Made by a program: the position numbers and the translations under genes. Positions 8,158 through 15,705 of a stretch of 64,000 nt of DNA are shown piece by piece. The notes under the pieces are model-generated. The model was not told where the DNA came from. It made no database searches and saw only the letters and a list, made by a program, of their open reading frames with translations. The stretch's first letter is position 1, and each line of letters begins with the position of its first letter. The stretch is from Ottowia oryzae (GTDB lineage Bacteria > Pseudomonadota > Gammaproteobacteria > Burkholderiales > Burkholderiaceae_C). The stretch lies in NCBI RefSeq assembly GCF_003008535.1, contig NZ_CP027666.1, positions 682,001 to 746,000 on the forward strand, in the 5' to 3' direction.

Positions 8158-8430
8158 GACGGTTCTCCTTCGGTGGGCCAATCGCGGCAAAGTCGATAAT
8201 GTTGCAAGACCGGTGCCAGCGAATTTGCCTGGAGACATCGGCCGCTACACGGAGCCCGACCGTGACACTGTCCCAATCTGGAGCAGGGTGCCTGCGGCAG
8301 TGCGTCACGGCCAACTGCGTCGAGACTCCGAAAATCGCCCGTTGAAGGGCGCCTGTGTTTACCGCGCCCCTCCGACTGACTCGTACCCCGTTGCCCTGCG
8401 CACGAACGCCCCGGGCCTTGGAATGCAACA

Positions 8431-9957
8431 TTGAGCCGCCGCACCCGCATCTTCCTCGCCCTGATCGCGGTGTACGCCATCGGCATGGCAGCGCTGCTGT
8501 ACCAGTTGCTGGCCGATCTGGACCCGCGTTACCGCGAATCGGCGGAGGAAGGCTTGATCGAGACCGCGCAGCTGATGGCGACGGTGATCGAGCAGGATGT
8601 GGAATTCGGCGCGCTGCCCACCGACCGCATTTCCGGCATCTTTCGCGACCTGTACGCCCGCCGCTTTTCGGCCCAGGTCTATCAGCTGCACAAGACGCGC
8701 GTCGACCTGCGTGCCTACGTCACCAACCGGCATGGCGTGGTGGTGTACGACTCCACCGGTCGGGCGCTGGGGCAGGATTTTTCCAAATGGCGCGACGTGC
8801 GCGAAACCCTGGACGGCGAGTACGGTGCGCGCACCACGCGCGATGTGCCGAGCGATGCGAGCAGCACCGTGATGTACGTGGGCGCGCCGATCCGCTGGAA
8901 CGGCGAAATCGTCGGCGTGCTGACGCTGGGCAAGCCGGTGCAGAGTTTCGGGCAGTTCGTGTCGGCGGCGCGCAGCAATGTGATCTATGTGGGCCTGGTG
9001 TCGGGCTTGTCGGCGCTGCTGCTGGCGATGGTGCTCTCATTTTTGCTGATACGCCCCTTGGGCATCACCAGCGACGTGCTGGCTGCGCTGCGCACCGCGT
9101 GGTGGCGCGATGGCGATGGCCGCAGGCGCTTCAGCCCGCGCCGGGCCTGGCGCGCGCTGCGCGCGCAGACCCGCGCCGCCGCACACGAGGTGCGCGACGC
9201 CATCGCCGGGCGCAACTATGTGCAGGACTATGTGCGCCAGCTCACGCATGAGCTGAAAAGCCCGATCTCGGCCGTGCGCGGCGCGGCGGAGTTGCTGCAA
9301 GAGCCTGGCATGCCACCCGAACAGGCGGCGCGCTTTGCTGCCAACATCGCGCACGAATCGCACCGCATGCAAGAAGTGGTGGAGCGCATGACCGAACTGT
9401 CTGCCCTGGAGAGCCGCCGCATGCTGCGCGAGCAGCAGCGCGTGCCCCTGGCGCCCATGCTGCAACAGCTGGCCGCCGGTGCCCGCGCCAAGGCGCCGCA
9501 CCTGCGCATCGACGTGCGCATTCAGGACGATCTGGCGGTGGACGGCGACCCGTTTCTGTTGCGCCGCGCGGTGGGCAACTTGCTGGATAACGCCGTGGAG
9601 TTCACGGCACCAGCGGCCCTGGCCGATGCCGATGCGCCCTCGGATGGCGCGGCCGACATCGTGATCACCCTGGCGCGTGAAGGCCGCATGGCGCGCATCG
9701 CCGTGCGCGACCATGGCCCCGGTGTGCCGCCCTATGCGGAGGGGCGCTTGTTCGACAAGTTCTTCTCGCTGGCCCGGCCGGGCTCTCCAAAAAAGAGCAC
9801 GGGGCTGGGCTTGTCCTTCGTGCGCGAGATCGCCACGCTGCACCAGGGCAACGTGGAAGTCGGCAACGCCGTGGCGCGGCGCGCGCCCAGCGACCCTTCA
9901 CGCACCGACCGCGGCGCGCTGGCCGTGCTGCGCTTGCCCGCCGTGAAGGCGGGCTGA
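8431..9957 (+). CDS. creC: Sensor histidine kinase CreC
   Basis: A 508-residue inner-membrane sensor kinase. Two TM helices (about 7-27 and 190-212) bracket a periplasmic sensor domain; a HAMP-like linker leads to the H-box LTHELKSPISAVRG (phospho-His), N-box NLLDNAVEF, and ATP-lid motifs DHGPGVP and GLGLSFV. The periplasmic domain and overall pattern match CreC. The start is TTG with no good ribosome site, and the usual adjacent response-regulator gene creB is absent: upstream is the divergent SoxYZ-like gene. creD lies 4 kb downstream on the other strand, which supports the Cre assignment. Confidence 0.85.
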   Translation: MSRRTRIFLALIAVYAIGMAALLYQLLADLDPRYRESAEEGLIETAQLMATVIEQDVEFGALPTDRISGIFRDLYARRFSAQVYQLHKTRVDLRAYVTNRHGVVVYDSTGRALGQDFSKWRDVRETLDGEYGARTTRDVPSDASSTVMYVGAPIRWNGEIVGVLTLGKPVQSFGQFVSAARSNVIYVGLVSGLSALLLAMVLSFLLIRPLGITSDVLAALRTAWWRDGDGRRRFSPRRAWRALRAQTRAAAHEVRDAIAGRNYVQDYVRQLTHELKSPISAVRGAAELLQEPGMPPEQAARFAANIAHESHRMQEVVERMTELSALESRRMLREQQRVPLAPMLQQLAAGARAKAPHLRIDVRIQDDLAVDGDPFLLRRAVGNLLDNAVEFTAPAALADADAPSDGAADIVITLAREGRMARIAVRDHGPGVPPYAEGRLFDKFFSLARPGSPKKSTGLGLSFVREIATLHQGNVEVGNAVARRAPSDPSRTDRGALAVLRLPAVKAG

Positions 9958-10066
9958 GGGCTAGGCGCGCGTGGTGCCGCCCCAGGGCACCGTCTGAGCG
10001 CGGCATCGTTCACCGACCGGCCTTGCGCGCTGCAGGCGCATCCGCCGTGCAGCAACCGATGGCCCA

Positions 10067-10092
10067 AAGGAAAACGGCCCGTAGGGGCCGTG
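10067..10092 (-). terminator. Rho-independent terminator
   Basis: A seven-base-pair stem, ACGGCCC-GTAG-GGGCCGT, is followed on the minus strand by TTTTCCTTT. It lies 45 bp past the stop of the small minus-strand gene at 10137-10382 and could also limit transcripts from creC on the other strand. Confidence 0.65.
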
Positions 10093-10136
10093 CTTTCGTG
10101 GCGGTTGGGCGAACCGGTCGCCCTTGCCTGGCGCAA

Positions 10137-10382
10137 TCAGGCGGCTTTCCAGCTGGCGCCGTCTTGATGGAACACGATCTTTTCAGGCAGGCTGGACAGC
10201 GTGCCCTTGTAGACCTCTTTGCCATTGGCGAACACGGCAAAGTTTTCGTCTTCCACCAGGAAGAAGGCCTGGCCCGTGGGGGCCGAGTGCAGCTCGGCGC
10301 AACCCGTCACCTTGACGGGCACGCCGGCCACGCCTTGTCCAGAGCCGTCCAGGAATTCCACGCGTACTTTTTTGGCTGACAT
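10137..10382 (-). CDS. Small conserved-looking protein, function unknown
   Basis: An 81-residue protein (MSAKKVRVEFLDGSGQGVAG at the start) with no signal peptide or membrane helix. The alternating pattern of charged and beta-branched residues, with a GVPVKVTG turn, suggests a small beta-sandwich, somewhat like carboxypeptidase-regulatory or Ig-like domains, but I do not recognise a family. Start choice rests on AGGAGAAGAT just before the ATG at 10382. It has its own terminator and a 468-bp upstream gap, so it is probably monocistronic. Confidence 0.7.
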   Translation of the reverse strand: MSAKKVRVEFLDGSGQGVAGVPVKVTGCAELHSAPTGQAFFLVEDENFAVFANGKEVYKGTLSSLPEKIVFHQDGASWKAA

Positions 10383-10850
10383 ATCTTCTCCTTGCCTAGC
10401 GGCATGTGCTGTCGTTGGTAGGTAAACAAACGTGACTGTGACATTCATGGGCCGTTTTGGCGCACCGACATTGCGCCGCTGCGCGACAAATTGCACGGTC
10501 ACAGCCGTGCGGTCACAGGGCTTGTGAGGGGGCGACCACGACATTTTTCACATGTCTTCGCATCGCGTTCAACTGGTATTAGCATATGGTTCAAACATGG
10601 TTGCATCGCACCACTGGCGGGCGCAACGCGCTATTTATGTCATAGCGAGTGGTTGTTCGACCGGACAAACTGTGGGCGCCGTTCAGGGCGCTGGCGGGCG
10701 AGCAGCAAGTGCGTGTTTGCAGACCAGCGCGCACCGCGCGCAGGCCAACGGATTCGACCACGGCGTTGTTACACATTCCGCCGCGACGTCGAGCTAGCAA
10801 CGAAGCTGCCAGCGCCAGCGTGATCGCGTCTTCACGCATTGCCCGGCCCT
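10383..10850. other. Intergenic region without a recognisable gene
   Basis: This 468-bp gap separates the small minus-strand gene from the udgX-like gene. Reading frames here lack ribosome sites and family features. A fragment GCTGCCAGCGCCAGCG at about 10807 resembles half of the dispersed hairpin repeat. The promoter of the small gene should lie at the left end. Confidence 0.5.
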
Positions 10851-12398
10851 TCAATCCGGCGCGTCGAATGTCGCCGCTTCGGGCCAGGCGCCGGCCAATG
10901 CGCGCACCCAGGCAGCCATGTCCGGCGCGCCAGATTCGGCGCGGCGCAGCACCGCGGCGGGGTGGTGCACCACCCATACGGCAAGGCCGTCGCTGCGGTG
11001 CAGCCACTGCCCAGCGCAGTCGCCCACGCGAACGCTGCGCCCCAGCAGGCTGCTGGCGGCGGTAGAGCCCAGCGCGACGATGGCCTGCGGCGCTACGGCG
11101 GCGATCTCGGCCTCCAGCCACTGCGAGCACGCCGCCGCTTCGCGCTGGCCGGGCGTCTTGTGCAGCCGCCGCTTGCCGCGCAGTTCAAAGCGAAAGTGCT
11201 TGACCGCGTTGGTGAAGTACAGCGCCTGCACCGGCCACCGCAGCTGCGCGATGGCGCGGCGCAGCAACTGGCCGGCCGGGCCCACGAAGGGCTGGCCCGC
11301 CAGGTCTTCCTGGTCGCCCGGCTGCTCGCCCACCAGCATCAAGGTGGCGCCCACCGGGCCTTCGCCCCACACGGTTTGCGTGGCCTTGGGGCCCAAGGGG
11401 CAATCGGTGCAATGGCGGGCACGCCGGGCCAGGTCCTGCAGGCGCGCTTGCGGAGTGGGTGGCGCGCGTTGGATGGGGGGCACTGCCGCCATCGGTAGAC
11501 GGCGCAGGTTGCGGCTGGCCGATGCCTGCATGCGCGCGCTGCGTTCGGGCGCTTCGCGCACCAGTTGCGAGATCAGCCGCGCTTCGGGCAGCGCCGCCCA
11601 ATAGCGGCGCGGCATCTCGCGGGCCATGGCGGCCGGGTTGACGCGCGCGGGGTTGAAGATGCTGGCGTAATAGGCCAGCCAAAGCGCTTCGCCGGCATCG
11701 GCCGAGGGGGCGTCGGCGTGGGCCGCGCCCGCTTCGTGGCGCAACCGCTGGCGGTCCCAGTGCAGCGACAGGCGCGGCGTGAGGATGGACCAGTCCATCG
11801 CCGCAAAACGCTTGACGAAGAACGGCGCGGCCGCGCGCATCACCGCGTGCTCGGGCTCGAACCAGGCCACATGCCGCACGCCGGTGGGGGTGTCCACCGG
11901 CCGAAAGCGCACGAAGGCGTGCACCTTGTGGATCTCACGGCGCACCTGGCGTGCAAGCGCCTGCAGCCGCGCGTGCTCGGGCGCCAGCGTGTCGTGCCAA
12001 TGCCGTGGGTCGGCCTGCGTGCGCTGCGCCATGCGGTGCAGCACCGTGAAGCGGTCGGCATCGCTGTGCATGGCCACCAGCCTGGCCAGCGCGTGAAAGG
12101 CTGGCGGCAGGCCCGCGGCGGCCCAGTCCGGCGGGTACCGCACGGGCGCGTGCAGCACCGGTGGGGCAGGCGTAATGCGGCCCGCGGCCGGATCAACGTG
12201 ATCGTCGTTGGGGGGCGCGGCGCCGTGGTCGTCGGCGTCGGCGAGCGCTGGCGTGGCGCTGAACAGCTCGGCCTGCACGCTGTCCAGTGCGCGCCATTGC
12301 ACATCGTCCGCCGCCACGCCGGCCAAGAGCAGGGTGTGCAGCGCGGTCAGCGTGGGGCCGGGGTTTTCAGGGTCCAGCTCGACCAGGTAGCGGGGCAT
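10851..12398 (-). CDS. DUF4130-UdgX fusion, uracil-DNA-binding repair protein
   Basis: A 515-residue two-domain protein. Residues 1-290 match the DUF4130 / TIGR03915 family of putative DNA-repair proteins. Residues 315-515 are a family-4-type uracil-DNA glycosylase of the UdgX class, with GEQPGDQED (357-365) and the diagnostic loop KRRLH (409-413), whose His forms a covalent bond to uracil-containing DNA in characterised UdgX. Cysteines 330 and 333 plus two later cysteines can hold the 4Fe-4S cluster. It lies 102 bp downstream of a radical SAM repair gene on the same strand, a known partner, and probably shares its LexA-controlled promoter. Confidence 0.9.
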   Translation of the reverse strand: MPRYLVELDPENPGPTLTALHTLLLAGVAADDVQWRALDSVQAELFSATPALADADDHGAAPPNDDHVDPAAGRITPAPPVLHAPVRYPPDWAAAGLPPAFHALARLVAMHSDADRFTVLHRMAQRTQADPRHWHDTLAPEHARLQALARQVRREIHKVHAFVRFRPVDTPTGVRHVAWFEPEHAVMRAAAPFFVKRFAAMDWSILTPRLSLHWDRQRLRHEAGAAHADAPSADAGEALWLAYYASIFNPARVNPAAMAREMPRRYWAALPEARLISQLVREAPERSARMQASASRNLRRLPMAAVPPIQRAPPTPQARLQDLARRARHCTDCPLGPKATQTVWGEGPVGATLMLVGEQPGDQEDLAGQPFVGPAGQLLRRAIAQLRWPVQALYFTNAVKHFRFELRGKRRLHKTPGQREAAACSQWLEAEIAAVAPQAIVALGSTAASSLLGRSVRVGDCAGQWLHRSDGLAVWVVHHPAAVLRRAESGAPDMAAWVRALAGAWPEAATFDAPD

Positions 12399-12500
12399 GC
12401 GGGCAGGGCGTTGGTGCGCGGTGGCGGGGCGTGCTGAGCGGTGTCGCTGATGGGCGGTCGGTAGAGCGGCGCGCGGCGCGTCTATCCGTTGCCTTGCCGC

Positions 12501-13784
12501 TCACGCCGCAAACAGATCGCCCTGGCGTGGCACGCTGGCCGCGCCGTAACCAGGCGATGCCGTCGATGGCCACGCCGCCGCCGCGCGCGGGTCGGGCCGG
12601 TGGTCGGGCAGCCGCACGAAGCCCAGGGCTTTGCGCCCGGGTGCGCCCAGGCGTTCCAGATCGGCGTGGCGCAGCTGGCGCACCCGGCGCGCCTGCAGCA
12701 GCTTGGCCACCGTGCGCGCGCCCAGGCCCGGCACGCGCAGCAGCACCTCGCGTGGCGCGCGGTTCAGGTCGATGGGAAAGCGCTCGGGGTGCGCCAGCGC
12801 CCAGGCCAGTTTGGGGTCGCTCTCCAGCGACAGCATGCCGCCGGGCGTGACCAGCTCATGCGCCTCAAAGCCGTAAAAGCGCAGCAGCCAGTCGGCCTGG
12901 TACAGGCGGTGTTCGCGCATCAGCGGCGCGGCGATGCCGGGCAGCCGGGCGCTGGCGTGGGGGATGGGGCTGAAGGCCGAGTAGTACACGCGCCGCAGCC
13001 GGTAGCCGCCGTACAGCTCGGCGCTGGTTTGCAGCAGCGTGCGGTCGTTAGAGCCGTCGGCGCCCACGATCATCTGCGTGCTTTGCCCGGCGGGCGCAAA
13101 GCGCGGCGTGGCCACGGCGCGCGGCCGGGCGCCGGGCAGCGAGCGGATGCGCCCGTCGTGCTGGCGCGCGCTGCGGTGCTCGTCCAGCCGCAGCCGGATG
13201 TGCGCCATGGCGCTGCGGATTTGCGTGCCGCTTTTGCCGGGCGCCAGCGTGTCCAGCGCGGGCTGGCTGGGCAGCTCGATGTTGATGCTCAGCCGGTCGG
13301 CGTGGCGCCCGGCCTCGGCCAGCAGCTCTTCGCTGGCGTCGGGAATGGTCTTGAGGTGGATGTAGCCGCGAAAGTGGTGCACTTCGCGCAGCGTGCGCGC
13401 CACCGCCACCAGCTGCTCCATCGTGTAGTCGGGCGACTGGATGATGCCGGAGCTGAGGAACAGCCCCTCGATCACGTTGCGGCGGTAAAAATCCAGCGTC
13501 AGCGCCACCACTTCGTCCACGGTGAAGCGCGCGCGCGGCACGTCGCTGGACACGCGGTTGACGCAGTACAGGCAGTCGTACACACACCAGTTGGTCAGCA
13601 AGATCTTGAGCAGCGAGATGCAGCGCCCGTCCGGCGCGTAGCTGTGGCAGATGCCCGTGCCGGTGGTCGATCCCACGCCCTTCTGGTCGCGCGAATCGCG
13701 CCGCGCCCCGCCGCTGGACGAGCAGGACGCGTCGTACTTGGCTGCGTCCGCCAGCACCATCAGCTTCTTCAGTACGGCACTCAT
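12501..13784 (-). CDS. Putative DNA modification/repair radical SAM protein (TIGR03916-like)
   Basis: A 427-residue protein with the radical SAM cluster motif in the segment NWCVYDCLYC (CxxxCxxC) and the family-typical N-terminus LADAAKYDASCSSSGG. The C-terminal third has helix-hairpin-helix features (LRVPGLGARTVAKLLQARR), expected for DNA binding. The group occurs with the DUF4130-UdgX protein and is inferred to act in DNA repair; no reaction is proven. The ATG at 13784 lies one base from a LexA box, leaving no room for a ribosome site, so either a near-leaderless message or a start eight codons in (13760, after AAGAAG) should be considered. Confidence 0.85.
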   Translation of the reverse strand: MSAVLKKLMVLADAAKYDASCSSSGGARRDSRDQKGVGSTTGTGICHSYAPDGRCISLLKILLTNWCVYDCLYCVNRVSSDVPRARFTVDEVVALTLDFYRRNVIEGLFLSSGIIQSPDYTMEQLVAVARTLREVHHFRGYIHLKTIPDASEELLAEAGRHADRLSINIELPSQPALDTLAPGKSGTQIRSAMAHIRLRLDEHRSARQHDGRIRSLPGARPRAVATPRFAPAGQSTQMIVGADGSNDRTLLQTSAELYGGYRLRRVYYSAFSPIPHASARLPGIAAPLMREHRLYQADWLLRFYGFEAHELVTPGGMLSLESDPKLAWALAHPERFPIDLNRAPREVLLRVPGLGARTVAKLLQARRVRQLRHADLERLGAPGRKALGFVRLPDHRPDPRAAAAWPSTASPGYGAASVPRQGDLFAA

Positions 13785-13785
13785 A

Positions 13786-13801
13786 CTGTCAGTATATACA
13801 G
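13786..13801 (-). promoter_or_regulatory. LexA (SOS) box
   Basis: On the minus strand the 16-mer CTGTATATACTGACAG fits the CTGT-N8-ACAG consensus of the LexA operator exactly. It sits immediately upstream of the radical SAM gene, so it should repress that gene and probably the udgX-like gene behind it until DNA damage. Confidence 0.85.
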
Positions 13802-13871
13802 TATGCGCCGATCTGCAAACCCGCACAGCGCGGCTTGGCGGGCAGGGGTTGGCTGTGAATGAAAACCGGCT

Positions 13872-13918
13872 CTGGCGCTGATTTGTAGAGCGCCAGCAGC
13901 TACTCAATTAATAGCAAA
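13872..13918. repeat. Dispersed hairpin repeat, copy 1
   Basis: Copy of the dispersed element whose arms read roughly AGCTGCCAGCGC and GCGCTGGCAGCTAT with A/T-rich flanks. Here GGCGCTGATTTG is followed by AGCGCCAGCAGCTACT. It lies between creD and the LexA box. Confidence 0.7.
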
Positions 13919-13992
13919 TACATTCTGACGGGGGGCGAACGGCTTCACTCGCGCAGCCGCCGCCGGCCCCCTTGCCCCATCGATTGGCGCGG

Positions 13993-15393
13993 CTAGGTGC
14001 CGTCGCCCGGCGCGCCGCCCACGCGCCACCAATCCACATGCCGCGTGGCCAGCATCAAGGCCGACAGCATGCCGAACACCAGCAGCGCGCCCAGCAGCAA
14101 GGCGTTGTTTTCCGAAGCCAGCAGCGCATACAGCGCCCCGTACAGCAGCGCCACGTACGCCGCCAGCGCGCCGCCGCGCTTCACGCCACGCAGCACCGCG
14201 CTGAAGTACACGGCCAGCAGCAGCACGCTGGCGCCTGCGGCTGCCGCGTAGGCCCAGGCAAAGCCCAGCTTTTCCGACAGCGCCAGCAGCAGCAGGAAGA
14301 ACACCGCGATCGACAGGCCCACCAGCGCGTACTGCACCGGGTGCAGGCGCAGGCGCTTGACCAGCTCGGTCGTGAACACCGCCAGCAGCACCAGGGCGAT
14401 GAACAGCGCGCCGTACTTGGCTGCGCGCTCGCTCATCGAATACACGCTGACCGGCTGGGCCAGCGCCACATTGAAGCTGTCCAGCTCGCCGCGCGCGCTG
14501 CGGGCGCCCTCGTCGCCGCCCAGCGAGGCGCGCACCTGCTCGCGCGCCTGGCTGGTCAGGCCGGCGATGAGCCAGCGCGCGTCAAAGCCCGCGTCGCTCA
14601 CGCGGCGTTCGGTGGCCAGAAAGCGCCCGCCAAAGCGCGGGTGCGGCCAGGGCGAGGTGAGGTGCGCCGTTGTCTCGTCGGCCAGCGGCGCCAGCGCCAG
14701 CTCGTCCTGGCCCGCCAGTTGCAGATCCAGCTGAAAGGGCAGCGCCTGCCCGGCGTTGAAAGCCTGCAGCGCGGCGCCCGACAGCGGCGCGTGCACGGCC
14801 GAACTCAGCCAGCCCGCGGCCGGAATGTGCGGCGCGCGCCGCTCAAAACTCAGCGGCGCGGCGGCCATGCGCAGCTGCGGCACGCCTTGCAGCCCGCGCA
14901 GGTCGCTGACCGACAGCACCAGCGCGGGCGTCTGCACCTCGATGGTCGAGCCGCGCACCTGCTGCACCAGCTGCGACGGCGCAAACGGCGCAAAGCGGCC
15001 CTGCATCTGCCCCTGCAGTTGGAAGAAAGGCACGGTGAAGATGCCGCGGTAGCGCAGCTGCGGCGCCAGCGTGCCGACCAGATCGGTCTGCTGCGGAAAA
15101 AATAGCTGGTAGCGCTGTTCTGACATGGGCTGCAGCGCGGTAGGCTGACCGCGCTCATTGCGCTCGGCCACCTCCCAGCGCTCCACATACGGCACCACCA
15201 GCACCGGGCCCACCAGCGTTTGCGGCCCCACGTAGGTTTGCGCCAGCTCTTGCACCGCCGCCTGCTCGGTGGATTGGCGATCGTGGATCACCCATTCGAT
15301 CTGCGACAGCGGAATGCACAACAGCAGCAGCAACAGCAGCAACACCGCGCCCTTGATCAGCATCGAGTCGCGCCAGTTCTTGAATCGGTTCAT
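13993..15393 (-). CDS. creD: Inner membrane protein CreD
   Basis: A 466-residue CreD protein: one N-terminal TM helix (KGAVLLLLLLLLCIPL), a large periplasmic domain with the conserved stretch VGPVLVVPYVERW, and a C-terminal cluster of five or six TM helices starting near KYGALFIALVLLAVFTTEL. CreD is the best-known CreBC target and affects envelope integrity and beta-lactam response. The ATG at 15393 follows GGAAGGA. It diverges from the VIT/vWA-exosortase operon across a 312-bp region with CreB-type direct repeats. Confidence 0.93.
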   Translation of the reverse strand: MNRFKNWRDSMLIKGAVLLLLLLLLCIPLSQIEWVIHDRQSTEQAAVQELAQTYVGPQTLVGPVLVVPYVERWEVAERNERGQPTALQPMSEQRYQLFFPQQTDLVGTLAPQLRYRGIFTVPFFQLQGQMQGRFAPFAPSQLVQQVRGSTIEVQTPALVLSVSDLRGLQGVPQLRMAAAPLSFERRAPHIPAAGWLSSAVHAPLSGAALQAFNAGQALPFQLDLQLAGQDELALAPLADETTAHLTSPWPHPRFGGRFLATERRVSDAGFDARWLIAGLTSQAREQVRASLGGDEGARSARGELDSFNVALAQPVSVYSMSERAAKYGALFIALVLLAVFTTELVKRLRLHPVQYALVGLSIAVFFLLLLALSEKLGFAWAYAAAAGASVLLLAVYFSAVLRGVKRGGALAAYVALLYGALYALLASENNALLLGALLVFGMLSALMLATRHVDWWRVGGAPGDGT

Positions 15394-15508
15394 CGGCCGT
15401 CCTTCCCTTCTTGTTAATGGATGGGTTTGAAAGCGGCCGATGCTCGGCGCCGCGCTCGAACGCCGTGTGAAGTGCGCGCCAGCAAGGGGCGGCAGACCAC
15501 GGCCGGTT

Positions 15509-15535
15509 TTCACCGCGACTTCACACAGGCTTCAC
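15509..15535 (+). promoter_or_regulatory. CreB-type tag: three TTCAC repeats at 11-bp spacing
   Basis: TTCAC occurs at 15509-15513, 15520-15524 and 15531-15535, each pair separated by six bases (CGCGAC, ACAGGC). The known CreB recognition tag in E. coli is TTCAC-N6-TTCAC, so this is two overlapping perfect tags. They lie in the region shared by creD and the VIT/vWA operon, about 170 bp before the latter's start codon and 116 bp before that of creD. Confidence 0.8.
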
Positions 15536-15705
15536 ACAGCGCGGCGGCGCGCGTTCGCATTCGTTCGCTTTTCTTGCGCGCTTCATCGTCCCTTCCAGCA
15601 CGAATTTCAAAGTACCGGCCATGCGCTGCCGGTGGTGTGAGGGCTGGTAGCGCAGCCCCAAACCCCCCCGCCCTCACGGGACTGAAGAACAAAGGAAAAA
15701 ACACC

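Noticed and set aside
8238..8430. Possible remnant of creB upstream of creC
   Set aside because: I translated the gap and found no response-regulator C-terminal pattern (winged helix, GxGY), so no remnant is claimed.
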